A stretch of DNA of 64,000 nt. It comes from Phaseolus vulgaris. Its lineage: Eukaryota; Streptophyta; Magnoliopsida; Fabales; Fabaceae. Location of the stretch: NCBI RefSeq assembly GCF_000499845.2, contig NC_023749.2:16956786-17020785 (forward strand), in the 5' to 3' direction. This document shows positions 43,035-54,679 of the stretch, one piece after another. The translations under genes were made by a program, and so were the position numbers. Within the stretch, counting starts at the first letter, position 1. Every line of letters begins with the position of its first letter. Under the pieces are notes generated by a model. It was given only the letters and a program-made list of their open reading frames with translations. It ran no database searches and had not been told where the DNA came from.

Positions 43035-45992
43035 ATGTCTTCTTCTTCTCATTCTCCAAAGTCTATAGAAAGTGAAGTAAAATCTTTGAAAACTCTTTTA
43101 AAAGAAGTATCCCAAGCGGTACAATTGATATCTTTTAGACAATTGGAGAATGAGAACAAAATCAATGAGTTGGCTAAAGCTCAAGAAGAGAAATCACAAA
43201 ACTCACAAAAATCAAAAAAAACTCATGCATCCCATTCTAAAAGTAATGAGACTCTAGGGGAGGGAAGCCTTAGAATTAATGACTATTACCAACCACCCCC
43301 TAGAAGAACTAGACAAAGGGAGCAAGAGAGCCCAAAGGAAGTAAGGGTAGACCTACGCCATTTCTATGGTAAGGAAGACGTAGAGGCCTACCTAGATTGG
43401 GAGATGAAAGTAGAGCAACTCTTTGCTTGCCATAGGGTGAGTGAAGAGAGGAAGGTACCCTTAGCAACCCTTAGTTTCCAAAGCAATGCCATGTATTGGT
43501 GGACCTCTTTAGAGAGAGACCGACGTCTTCATAGGGAGCCTTCCATAGAATATTAAAATGACCTTAGGGGAGCCCTAAGACGTCGCCACATACCTTCCTA
43601 CTACCATAGGGAGTTGATGGACAAGCTCCAAAGACTCCAACAAAAGAACTTAAGTGTGGAAGAGTATAGGCAGAAAATGGAGCTCTACATGATGAGAGCA
43701 TCCATTAGAGAGGAAGAAACCACCACCATATCTAGGTTTCTAAGTGGGCTCAACCTTGAGATAAGGGATAGAGTAGAACTATTACCCTACCAAGACTTGA
43801 ATGATTTGGTTCAACTTTGCATTAAAGTTGAACAACAAAATTTGCGCAAAACTTCAAGTCTAAGGGTGGGTTCTTACTCCAACTCTTATCCCAAGAAAGA
43901 CTTAAAAAGGGAGGGTAGTACAGCTAGAGACGAATCCAAAGAAACTACCAAACCCTTAGTGAAAGATGCCTCCACCCCATACATCCGTGCTAGGGACACC
44001 AAGTGCTTTAAATGTTTTGGAAGAGGGCATGTGCAAGCGCAATGTCCAAACCAAAGGGTTTTGTTTTTAAAAGGAAAAGATGAGTAGACAAGTGGTGAGG
44101 ATGAACCTAGTACTCAAGAAAAAGGGGAAGGAGAAAGGATAAATCCTTTGGAGGGGGACTTATTGATGATTCAAAGAATCCTCCACAATCAACCTAGTGC
44201 ATCCAACGAGACACAACGAGAGAACATTTTTCATACTAGATGCAATGTTTTAGAAAATATATGCTCTCTTATTGTGGATGGTGGGTCATGCTGCAATTGC
44301 TGTAGCACTAGATTGATTGAAAAATTAAAACTACAAGTAGTTCCTCATCCAAAACCGTACAATTTACAATGGATCAATGAGGATGGAGAACTACGTGTAG
44401 ACAAACAAGTGGAAATCGAGTTTTCTATAGGTAACTACAAAGACAATGTTTTATGTGATGTAGTACCTATGGAAGCTTGCCACATCTTATTAGGTAGACC
44501 ATGGCAATTTGATAAGAAAACCTCGCATAATGGTCTAACTAACGAGATTTCTTTCATCCACAAGCACAAAAGATTTGTACTTAGCCCTTTACCACATTCC
44601 CAAGTGGTAAAAGACCAAATACAAATGAAACACAAGAGGGATGAAGAAAAAATAGAAAAAGAGAAAAATTTTGGGAAACAAAAGGCGTGGGAGAATAGTG
44701 TTCCTTCCCACAAGGTCATTCAACAAGTCAAGCACAATGAAACTACCTTTACAAATATGCTTCTTGTTGAACAACCTAGCCTTTTCTATTGTAAAGGAAC
44801 ACTTGCAAGCATGAGCACAAAAGAAAAGTCTTTAAAAGAAGCTTGCATAGATCAAGACTATTTCTCAAATGTGTTAAGATATCCCCAAAAGAATGACAAG
44901 TTATCTATAAGCAACTACCAATTTTTGTATGAAGTAGTGCCTAGAACAACTTGCCATGTCTTATTGAGACAACCATTGCAAAATGTACAAATTTTCATAA
45001 ACAATGGTTGTACCAACGAGACTCTCTTTGCACATAAGAGAAAAAGTCTACAAGAAGGAGAACTCATGGGGCAAATGAGAATTGATGAAACTCTAGAGCT
45101 TTTAAGAGGAAAACTTTTGTCACCCATGAGAAAAGAGGTCCAAAGACATTACTTTAGGTACAACTTTTGTTTTCAAACTACACCTAAAACGAAGTCTCAA
45201 GAACTCTATCCTCCTTCACCTTTTGTCAAAAATACTTGGGAAGACACACATTTCATATTAGAGCTTCCTAGGACAACAAAAGGTCTGGATTCTTTCTCCA
45301 TGGAAGTGGATAAACTCTTCTTAAGAAAAGTGACAAGCCTCCATGATTTATTTTCAAAAATAAGGGATAGAGCTCCAAAATTTGAAAACATAGCTCTTCC
45401 TTCTATGCTTCACGAAATCATGAGGGACATTCACGATTCTTGGGATAAGAATCCTTTTCCTTTTATACATGCATACAATGGAGTAGTCCACAAGATTACT
45501 CATACCTCTCCATTTGAAGTTGTATGTGAACATAGTCCTCTTACCATTTTAAAGTTGTCACCATTTCCTAAAGGGATTATGCCTAAGGAAAAGGTAACTA
45601 CTTTTGGAAATTTTAGAAAACATAAGAGGATTAGAAGGCACCTACAACCCTCAAAAGGGAGATATTGTGAGAAGTTGGCCAACACAAGAGAAAAACAAGA
45701 ATGGCAACTTCACACAATTATCTGTTTTCCAAAGGCTTACCCTAACTCCTTTGCTTTGTTTCAGGATTCACATAGATTGACATTTGATCCGGGAGGATAC
45801 ATCTTGACGAAGCAAGAGGCTGCTATCCGAGATCAAGAATGCACATCTGAGGATAGATCTTCTCATGAAGGAGGAGATGATGGACACCATCCAGCCACAA
45901 CCATCCCCCAAGCAAAAGCCTTGGATTTGAGGACAAATCCTTTTCAAGAGGGAGGGGATGATGGAGGAGGGCCCAAGCTCACCACACTATGA
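43035..45992 (+). pseudogene. A3 gag-protease polyprotein with two nonsense codons
   Basis: One frame of about 985 codons, broken by TAA at 43554-43556 (Trp in A1) and TAG at 44085-44087 (Tyr in A1). It has the gag domain, the CCHC knuckle (near 44000-44045), protease motif IVDGGS, then about 150 residues later a second copy of the protease C-terminal half (VVPRTTCHVLLRQPL). The decayed integrase tail follows. The end of the frame passes through the polypurine tract and runs 34 bases into the 3' LTR. Its tail repeats EGGDDG twice, once at each polypurine-like tract. Confidence 0.82.
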
Positions 45993-46644
45993 AAGCCAAG
46001 CTTCCAAGGCTAAGACCGTCTAGCTTATGAAGCGGAGCGTCTAGACTCAAAGAGGAGCGTCTAGCCTAAGATATGGAGCGTCTAGACCATGATAAGGAGT
46101 GGCTACATAAGGAGCATCTAGAAGGACCGTCTAGCTCACCACACATGGATCAAGCTACGGTTTGGGAAAGCCTTGTAATTGGTACATGAAGGCCCATTAG
46201 GGGTACTTAGTAGATAGGATAGTGTAGAAAGCACTTTTGGATGGAAACATTCTAGAATCTAGGGTTGTGTGGCCGGTCATTGCACATGGCACATGGCTTA
46301 GAATTTAGATTTAATTTTGGTTTTCTTTTCCTTAGAATTCAGCTTAACATTTACGTCCAAGATAGCCTACAAATAGGAAGGCTATCTCATTGTATTTTTC
46401 AAGTTTAATTGAGTAAGGTTATGCTGCCATTTTTGTGCACAAGCTTTACTTCTCCTAGACATCTAGGCTCTAAACTTCAATCCTTTCACCTTCTCCCTTA
46501 AGCTGGCCGAACCACTCAAACACCATACTCATCATGCACCTACAAGATCAACACCACTCTTAGGAGGATCTTGCTCAATCTCATACATTGCTTCCGCCCC
46601 ATACTCTACTTTGATTCAAGAAGAACTTCATGAAAATGCCATCA
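45959..46644 (+). repeat. A3 3' LTR
   Basis: 686 bp. Its TATA box is changed to TACAAATA near 46368, unlike the 5' LTR. The polypurine tract GAGGGAGGGGA lies just before it. Confidence 0.9.
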
Positions 46645-46649
46645 CCTCC

Positions 46650-46965
46650 GATCGCCGAAAGACGATGAGGACTTTTATCTTTAACTGTGCCACCGATCGC
46701 CGAAAAGCGATGGGGACTTAAAAACTTTTTAGAAAGCATGCAGCATATCTTCAAACTTGCCTTAAATCACATACGAGGGACAAGGTCTGTTTCTAAAACT
46801 TTCGTAACAACAAGCATGCAATCTAAAACACTTTAAACTTTGAAAACTCTTCTTTATTGGGTGACCTCATTAAAAACCCTCCTTAGGGAAAAAAGAGTGC
46901 CCCCTTCAAACTGTTTTAACAGAAAGCTTGCAAAACTCTTCGTGTTTATTTTTACTTACAAAGCT
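46650..46965. other. C region between tandem repeats and pol
   Basis: Non-coding, beginning with two copies of a CGATCGCCGAAA-type hairpin word (about 46650-46710). It is continuous with 39680 before A3 inserted. Confidence 0.5.
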
Positions 46966-49900
46966 TTAACTGTAATATAACTTGAGGTGCGTGGCGTTCC
47001 AAGTGCGAGGAAACGCCCCTCCTTCAAATGTTTCTAAGCGGTAGGCGCTGTTCCCGAGCGCCTCGGTTATTCTGAACGGTCCCGTCCACTTAGGCGACAA
47101 CTTGTTCTCCATCTCGTACTGGTGGGCCTTCCTCATCACCAAGTCGCCTTCTTTAAATTGCCTTGGCATCACCTTCGAGTTATACCTTTGTTCAATCCTT
47201 CTTTTCACTGCCTCGGCTTTTACTCTCGCCTCCTCCCTGACCTCATCCAGCAAATCCAGATTCAACCTTCTTTCCTCATTCGAGTCTTCCGCTACAAAGT
47301 TCTGGAATCTCGGCGAGCTCTCCTGGATTTCTACTGGAATCATTGCGTCGCATCCATAGACCAAGCTAAACGGGGTCTCATGGGTTCCTGACTGCTCGGT
47401 GGTGTGGTACGCCCAAACTATGCGGGGTACCTTCTCAGCCCACGATCCCTTGGCTTTCTCTAGCCTTCTCTTCAAGCCTCTTAGGAATACCCGATTAGCG
47501 GACTCCACTTGGCCATTTGTCTGGGGGTGCTCGATGGATGCAAATACTTGTTGAATTCCCACCTCCTCGCACAGCTTCCTCAACAAGTGACTTGCAAACT
47601 GAGTCCCGTTGTCTGACACCAGGCGCTTAGGCACACCAAACCGGCACACGATGTTCTTCCACACAAAGCTCTCGATCTTGTGTGCGGTGATCTGGGCTAC
47701 GGGCTCTGCTTCGATTCACTTGGTGAAATATTCAATTGCCACCACCAAGTACTTCATCTGCCTGATCGCCAATGGGAAATGATGAGAATCAAATAAATGA
47801 GGCTTTTATTAATGAAGGGAGAGGTCATTCACCTACATATTTGAAGTTCTTCCTTCTAGTCTTTTCAAAATTAAAAAGAAGACATAAAATAAAGAGAGGA
47901 TCAAGCCATAAAGCCAAAGAAGTCTACAAGCTTTCAAGAATAGGCTTCATTTAAATATCTCTCTTTATAGTTTCTTTTATAAATTTGTAAATAATATAGA
48001 ATGTTTAAATACATAGTTTTTAGGAAAGGTGCTTAGAGGGAAACCTTAGATACCTCTTTTGTAAAAGCATCTTTAGGCATTAGTTTAGAATTTTCTAGAA
48101 GGTGACTCTTCATGCTTCACTTTAGGTGCTAGAAGTGAGTAGCATGCAAGGAACTTTTGGTTAGCTTGTTTTGTAAGCTTCATGACCAGCCCTTGCTCCT
48201 ATAAAAGGAGGGCTTAGGTCCTTCATAATGCAGATTTGGAATTTGTAGTATCAAAACTCCCAAATTGGTGATTGAGTGTAGTGAGAACTTGTCTTCTCCT
48301 CTTCCTAGTCTCATCTTGAGTGCCTTGGTTCTCTCAAGTGGCGGCATTGCACACTTATCTTGGAGCATTCACACTTCAAGTGGCGTGTTCATCAACCAAG
48401 AACTACAACCACATAAGTCCTCTTTCTTCTCCATCTTCTCATTCCATTTCCGTGCCTATTTGAATTCCTAAACATGTCTTAGGTTCCTTTCTTGCTTTCT
48501 ATTCGGTGTTCTTGCTTATTTTCATGTTTCAATCGGTTCATCTTCTTTCTCCTTGGATTTGTTCGGTGCATTTCAGTTTTGAAGCATTTTAATCGGTTCA
48601 TTTCATTTGTTATGCAAGTTAATCGGTTCATTTGCATTTTTACATTTTTTAATCGGTTCAATTGGCAAGAAATGGGTCTTCCATGTGAGTTTGGTGTTTG
48701 GTGCAAGTTTTGGTGAGTTCTTGAAACATAGAACATTGATCCAATTCTATTAAAAGTGCCTAAGCTATCTCCAACTCAAGTTGATTCCATAGAATGTCAA
48801 AGAATCATCTCTTCTTTGCTATTGGAATCATATCAGGAAAGGTCCCAGAATGTCGATCCCCCACTTATGAAACGGCCAAGGGCTGTAAATCGACTTTAAC
48901 TCTTCTGGAGGCGCTTTGTGCCAATCGGCGTGCTGCTGACATTGTTTGCAACACTGTGCATACTTCTTGCAGTCCTCCCTCATTGTTGGCCAGTAGTAAC
49001 CTGCACGGAGGGTTCTTGCGGCCAGAGCTCGACCCCCGACGTGACTTCCGCATATCCCTTCATGGAGCTCGGCCATAATTCTTGTACACTTCTCTCCGTG
49101 CACACATTCCAGGAGTGGGTGTGTGAACCCAAACCTATACAACTCGCCATCAATCATTGTGAACTTGCTGGAGTTCTTCTTTATCTTCCTAGCCTCCGTC
49201 GGATCCAGCGGGAGAAGGCCATCTGCCAGGCATCGCTGGTACTGTGTTATCCACGTGGCTGGCTCATGCGTAGCGCAGACCTGCGTCATGTTCATCCTCT
49301 CCCCCTGACATGCTCTTATTCTTGGCGATCTCAAGGTCTCCTGGGTCAAAGACCTGTGACTCCTCGCCGCTTTCTCCGTCGACTTGGTTATTTGAAGAAC
49401 CAGGTGGTCTGCCACAAATGCCCTAGGCGTCTTCAGAGTTTCTTGGATCACCGTCCTCTGCCTACCCCCCTTGCACGAACTGGCGAGCTTAGCTAGCAAG
49501 TCAGCTCGGGCATTCTGCTCTCTGGGCACATGCACCACTTCAAAGGAGACAAAGGAACTCTTCAACTCCTGCACATACTCCAGGTAAGCCGCCATTTGTG
49601 GATCCTTGGCCTGGAACTCGCCTGTTACTTGTCTCGTGACCAACAGCGAGTCACTCTTAGCCATCAGCACCCTAGCTCCTATCTCCTTGGCCAGCAAGAT
49701 CCCGACGATCAGCGCCTCATATTCTGCTTGGTTGTTGCTGGCTGTGAAGGCAAACCTCAGGGACTGTTCAATCAGCACACCGTTGGGCCCTTCCAGGATG
49801 ACTCCGGCACCGCTACCCTGCTGGTTCGACGATCCGTCCACCGAGAGCACCCAACGAAAATCATCCCGCTCAACTCGTGCTGCTTCTGACGAGAGCTCGA

Positions 49901-50122
49901 ACACAAAATCGGCGAAAATCTGCCCCTTCATCGGACCTCGGGGCTCATACTTGATATCGAACTCCGACAGCTCCACCGCCCACTTCACCATCCTCCCAGC
50001 TACATCAGGCTTCTTCAGGACTTTCTGGATGGGCAAGTCGGTCATCACCAATATTGTAAAACTGTGGAAATAGTGGCGCAACCTCCTCGCCGAAAATACC
50101 ACAGCCAGTGCAGCTTTCTCCA
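46966..50122 (-). pseudogene. C pol fragment: RNase H, extra RNase H and integrase
   Basis: From 50122 leftwards: end of the first RNase H (EKAALAVVFSARRLRHYFHS), the extra RNase H (WVLSVDGSSNQQGSGAG, NNQAEYEAL, VPREQNARADLLAKLA), the integrase zinc-binding part, WGIDILGP, then the D2 insertion, then the core with SDNGTQF and HPQTNGQVESAN, and a C-terminal domain ending at 46966. A TGA at 47716-47718 replaces a Trp present in B. The frame is otherwise open apart from D2. It is related to B pol but clearly diverged. The upstream RT, PR and gag are missing because the sequence breaks at a rearrangement at about 50120. Confidence 0.8.
47780..48835 (+). mobile_element. D2: solo LTR of family D in C integrase
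   Basis: 1056 bp, TGATGAG to CATATCA, with perfect target duplication GGAAA (47775-47779 and 48836-48840). TATAAAAGG lies at 48200-48208. A word like AATCGGTTCA recurs every 30 bp from 48501 to 48660. Removing D2 restores pol codons seen in B2. Confidence 0.88.
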
Positions 50123-51556
50123 TAAAGTAGTTTTGTGAACTACTTTATGGTATGTTTGCTCACCTCTAGAGTTGTGTGTGCACTTCATGTTTATTCTAGG
50201 CATAGTAGAAAGAGCTAGATTTTCAAATATATTTTGACCATGCGTTTGAGGATGATAAGAATTTAAAGTGTGCAATTTAGTTGCAAGTTTTCCAAAGGAA
50301 ATCCTCAAATCATGGTTTGCGAAATTTGGAACTCTATTCAACACTATGCTTGAAGATAAACCATGAAGATGTATGACTTCTCTAGAGAAGAGTTTATCCA
50401 TAACCATGAAGATTGAATCACAACCTTTTGTTGTCCTAGGGAGTTTTAATATGTAATTTATATCTTCCCAAGGATCATTTGCAAAAGGTGAAGGAGTATA
50501 GAGTTCATGAGACATTGCCTTGGGTGTAGTTTGAAAACAAGAATTGTACCTAAGGTAATGTCTTTGAACTTCTTTTCTCACGGGGGACAAAAGTTTTCCT
50601 TTTAAAAGCTCTAGAGTTTTATCAACTCTAATTTGTCCCATGAGTTCTCCTTCATGAAGACTCTTTCTCTTATGTGTAAGGATAGTCTCGTTGTGACAAC
50701 CATTGTTTATAAGGATTTGTACACTTTGCAATGGTTGTCTCAATAAGACATGACAAGTTTCTTTAGGCCTTACTTCACATAAAAATTTGTTTTTGTAGAT
50801 GCTTATAAAAAACTTGACATTCACTTGGTGATATCCTAGCACATATGAGAAATAATCTATTTCATTTTTATCTATGCAAACTTCTTTTAAAGACTCTTCT
50901 TTTTCACTTAGGCTTGCAAGTGTTCCTTTACAAAAGGTAAGGCTTTGAGGTTGTTCAGCAAGACACATATTTTCAAAGGTATTTTTAAATCTTTGGTCTT
51001 GTTGAATGACCTTGTGGGAAGGAACACTCTTCTCCCACGCCTTTTGTTCTTCAAGGGTCTTCTCATGCTTTCCTTTTTCTTCTTTTTCTTTAGCTTCCCT
51101 TTCGACTTCCCCTCTCTTCTTTTGTATTTTTCTTTCCTTTCTTTCTTTATGGGAAGCAAACAATTTTTCTACCCTCATTTCCCAATCTAGGCAAGCTTCT
51201 ATATTTTCTTTTCCATGGAAATGGGGTTGTTCTACCCTAACCTCTCTTGGGTTTTCTTGTTCTTTTCTATCTCTTCTATGTCTTCTAGGGGGTGCTTGAT
51301 AATAATCATTTACTCTAATGCTTCCCTCCCCAAAAGAATCATGATCTTTAGAGATATATGCATGAGAAGGTAATTTTTTTAGAATGTGAGACTTCTCATC
51401 CTTTGCTTTAGTCAAAACATTAAGTTTAGTCTCACTCTCCAATTGTCTATATGCAATTGATTGCACAGTTTGTGAAACTTCTTTCAAAAGAGTTTTTACA
51501 GATTTTAATTCACTTCCAATAGACTTTGTAGAATGAGAAGAAGAAGACATGGCTAG
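50120..51556 (-). mobile_element. A4: inverted internal fragment of an A' element
   Basis: About 1.43 kb of A' internal sequence on the minus strand, without LTRs, primer site or leader. It begins at a fold-back hairpin at C pol and ends two to three bases past the gag start codon. It is an inverted, nearly identical counterpart of 52103-53530. Confidence 0.82.
50124..51553 (-). CDS. A' internal protein in A4 (3'-truncated)
   Basis: Starts MSSSSHSTKS at 51553 and stays open across the whole fragment, continuing by chance into C pol sequence to about 50045. It keeps the gag N terminus, but after EACLDWEMRVEKLFA the gag core, zinc knuckle and true protease are missing and a Lys/Glu-rich stretch is joined on. 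The second protease-like half and decayed integrase part follow (YHPQTHGQ). An additional in-frame ATG upstream at 51592 belongs to leader sequence in the other orientation and is not a credible start. Confidence 0.6.
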
Positions 51557-52102
51557 AGAGGGCCAACAAGCAAAGACAACAAGGAAATGCATTTAGCAAA
51601 AAGAGGATCAACAAAGGGAGTTTTCTTAATTTCCTTGCAACTTAATTTGTGTTAATTACCTCTTAATTACGTTATTAGACGGTGAGTGTGTCTTCAAGGG
51701 CTCCAAGTGTCCAAGAAGCCTCACCTAGGGCCGACTAGTGTAGAACTCTTTAATTAGCAATTGTTAATTGTTTTTAGTTGTTTCTATATTTCTTAATTAG
51801 TAACGCTTTGTATGTGTGGTTGTTTTAAGCTTTGTTAAAACCGTCTAGCTTTGTTAATTAGTTAGCATACATTGTTTTCCTGCATTGAAAAAAAAAAATT
51901 GATTTCTCAACTTAATTGTGTTCTAAGTAGTTTACTAAGAGAAAGCTTTGTGTGAAGACATTGGGGGATAGTTTTTGGCTAAGGCAAAGGCTTGGTATTT
52001 AAGTAGTCCTTTGTGACTCACCTCCCTTACCTGGAAAACTACCTTCTTTGACTTTCCTAAGTTTTCTCAAGGTAAAATACTTGTATACACAAAGCTTTAG
52101 CC

Positions 52103-53856
52103 ATGTCTTCTTCTTCTCATTCTACAAAGTCTATTGGAAGTGAATTAAAATCTGTAAAAACTCTTTTGAAAGAAGTTTCACAAACTGTGCAATCAATTGC
52201 ATATAGACAATTGGAGAGTGAGACTAAACTTAATGTTTTGACTAAAGCAAAGGATGAGAAGTCTCACATTCTAAAAAAATTACCTTCTCATGCATATATC
52301 TCTAAAGATCATGATTCTTTTGGGGAGGGAAGCATTAGAGTAAATGATTATTATCAAGCACCCCCTAGAAGACATAAAAGAGATAGAAAAGAACAAGAAA
52401 ACCCAAGAGAGGTTAGGGTAGAACAACCCATTTCCATGGAAGAGAAAATATAGAAGCTTGCCTAGATTGGGAAATGAGGGTAGAAAAATTGTTTGCTCCC
52501 CATAAAGAAAGGAAGGAAAGAAAAATACAAAAGAAGAGAGGGGAAGTCAAAAGGGAAGCTAAAGAAAAAGAAGAAAAAGAAAAGCATGAGAAGACCCTTG
52601 AAGAACAAAAGGCGTGGGAGAAGAGTGTTCCTTCCCACAAGGTCATTCAACAAGACCAAAGATTTAAAAATACCTTTGAAAATATGTGTCTTGCTGAACA
52701 ACCTCAAAGCCTTACCTTTTGTAAAGGAACACTTGCAAGCCTAATTGAAAAAGAAGAGTCTTTAAAAGAAGCTTGCATAGATAAAAATGAAATAGATTAT
52801 TTCTCATATGTGCTAGGATATCACCAAGTGAATGTCAAGTTTTTTATAAGCATCTACAAAAACAAATTTTTATGTGAAGTAAGGCCTAAAGAAACTTGTC
52901 ATGTCTTATTGAGACAACCATTGCAAAGTGTACAAATCCTTATAAACAATGGTTGTCACAACGAGACTATCCTTACACATAAGAGAAAGAGTCTTCATGA
53001 AGGAGAACTCATGGGACAAATTAGAGTTGATAAAACTCTAGAGCTTTCAAAAGGAAAACTTTTGTCCCCCGTGAGAAAAGAAGTTCACAGACATTACCTT
53101 AGGTACAATTCTTGTTTTCAAACTACACCCAAGGCAATGTCTCATGAACTCTATACTCCTTCACCTTTTGCAAATGATCCTTGGGAAGATATAAATTACA
53201 TATTAAAACTCCCTAGGACAACAAAAGGTTGTGATTCAATCTTCATGGTTATGGATAAACTCTTCTCTAGAGAAGTCATACATCTTCATGGTTTATCTTC
53301 AAGCATAGTGTTGAATAGAGTTCCAAATTTCGCAAACCATGATTTGAGGATTTCCTTTGGAAAACTTGCAACTAAATTGCACACTTTAAATTCTTATCAT
53401 CCTCAAACGCATGGTCAAAATATATTTGAAAATCTAGCTCTTTCTACTATGCCTAGAATAAACATGAAGTGCACACACAACTCTAGAGGTGAGCAAACAT
53501 ACCATAAAGTAGTTCACAAAACTACTTATATTTCTACTTTTAAAGTTATGTGTGGGTTCAATCATCTTCCTCCTTTTAAGTTGTTACCATCTTCTATAGG
53601 ATTTATGCCTAAAGAGAAAGTAACCACAAACGAACCTTTTAAAATACATAAGATGATTAGAGACCACACACAACCATTAAAAGAGAAACTTTGTACAAGG
53701 TTGCCAAAACCAAAAGAAAAACAAAATTGGCAACCTAGTAAAATTAATTTGCAAACTAACACCTATGCCTTATTTGATTATTTCTATAGGTGGACGTTTG
53801 ACCCAGGAGGACAAGCTTTGGTGAAGCAAGAGGCTGCTATCCGAGATCAAGTCTGA
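52103..53856 (+). pseudogene. A5 internal protein, one frameshift
   Basis: Same protein as in A4. Loss of one C near 52430 shifts the frame, ending the first part at 52453; the rest is open from about 52474 to 53856. It contains a Lys/Glu-rich stretch, the protease-like half (CHVLLRQP) and the decayed integrase region (GKLATKL, YHPQTHGQ). No zinc knuckle and no reverse transcriptase. Confidence 0.72.
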
Positions 53857-53983
53857 AAATCTGAGGATTGATCTTCTCAAAGAAGGAGGAGATGATGGAC
53901 ACCATCCAGCCACAACCATCCCCTAGCCATGAAGAAGAAGAAGCAATGGATTTGAGGACAAATCCTTTTCAAGAGGGAGGGGA

Positions 53984-54679
53984 TGATGGAAGAGGCCCAA
54001 GCACAAGCCCATTTGCAAGCCCACCAAAGGGTAGATTTGGGCCAACCATAGAGTTATGGCCAAGAGGATCCAAGAAGACGTTCTTTTACATGTTCAAATG
54101 CCATAAACTCTAGTGTAGAGTAGACTTTAATTTCTTGTCAAAATTAGCATAGGAACTTTATTTGTAATTTTCTTAGAATTAATTTTGGCACCTAAAACAC
54201 CAACCTAGGTAAACATAGAGTTTCTAAAAAAACCACTAAATTTACCAAGGCCGGTCTAGAAAGCCCATGGAGGGGGTGAGCATAAAAACTAGACACACCC
54301 CTCCCCATGTGCTCATTTGTGCACCCATGTGCCATGTGCACCCATGTGCTTCACATTTACATTTCATTTGGCTAGCATTAGGGTTGCATTATGGTCCTCC
54401 TTAGCCTATAAAAGGAGGAGCCTACACCTTGTATTTTCAAGTTTATTGTGAGTAAAGTTATGCTGCCATTTTGTGCCAAGCTTTGCTTCTCCTAGAATTC
54501 TAGGCTCTAAACTTCACTTCCTTCACATCTCCTTGGGCTGGCCGAACCTCCCTATGATCATACCTATCATGCACCTTCAAGATCAACACCACTCTTAGGA
54601 GGATCTTGCTCACACACCTTCATAGCTTTCGCACCATTTTCTTACATGATTCAAGAAGACCTTCATGAAAATGCCATCA
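53984..54679 (+). repeat. A5 3' LTR
   Basis: 696 bp, TGATGG to CCATCA, very close to the A0 LTR. TATAAAAG lies at 54407-54414. The polypurine tract ends at 53983. Confidence 0.88.

Larger units (their letters stand above)
39686..46644 (+). mobile_element. A3: A element carrying a solo C LTR
   Basis: Target duplication CCTCC is perfect (39681-39685 and 46645-46649). Both LTRs are 686 bp and differ at only about five sites. Without the solo LTR the element is about 6158 bp. It has the fullest internal frame of the group but contains two nonsense codons. Confidence 0.92.
7032..50119 (-). mobile_element. C: minus-strand Tat-lineage element, heavily interrupted
   Basis: C is traced through five insertions. 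From the left: 3' LTR (7032-7961), promoter and 5'-UTR of its antisense gene (7962-8519), the B insertion, the antisense gene (34267-37848, split by D1), a 3' untranslated region with tandem repeats (37849-39685, with a solo A LTR), A3, then pol on the minus strand (46966-50119, split by D2). Pol stops abruptly inside the RNase H region at about 50119, where a rearranged A' pair begins. Gag, PR, RT and the 5' LTR of C are not in the window. The same codons and motifs as B are visible, but C differs enough to be a separate family. Confidence 0.75.
51557..54679 (+). mobile_element. A5: A' element lacking its 5' LTR
   Basis: Begins within the leader, at GAGGGCCAACAAGC, and runs through the internal region and 3' LTR. 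The 5' LTR, primer site and most of the leader are missing, replaced by the inverted A4. The right end at 54679 is followed by B2 sequence starting TCAAG, the expected target duplication, with no matching copy on the left. Confidence 0.82.

Noticed and set aside
48492..48716. Small ORF in D2
   Set aside because: It is generated by the 30-bp periodic words in a non-coding LTR and is not kept in D1.
50045..51592. 515-codon fusion of A4 protein with C pol sequence as a new gene
   Set aside because: The fusion reads C pol in a wrong frame and its upstream ATG lies in inverted leader DNA; it is an accident of the junction.
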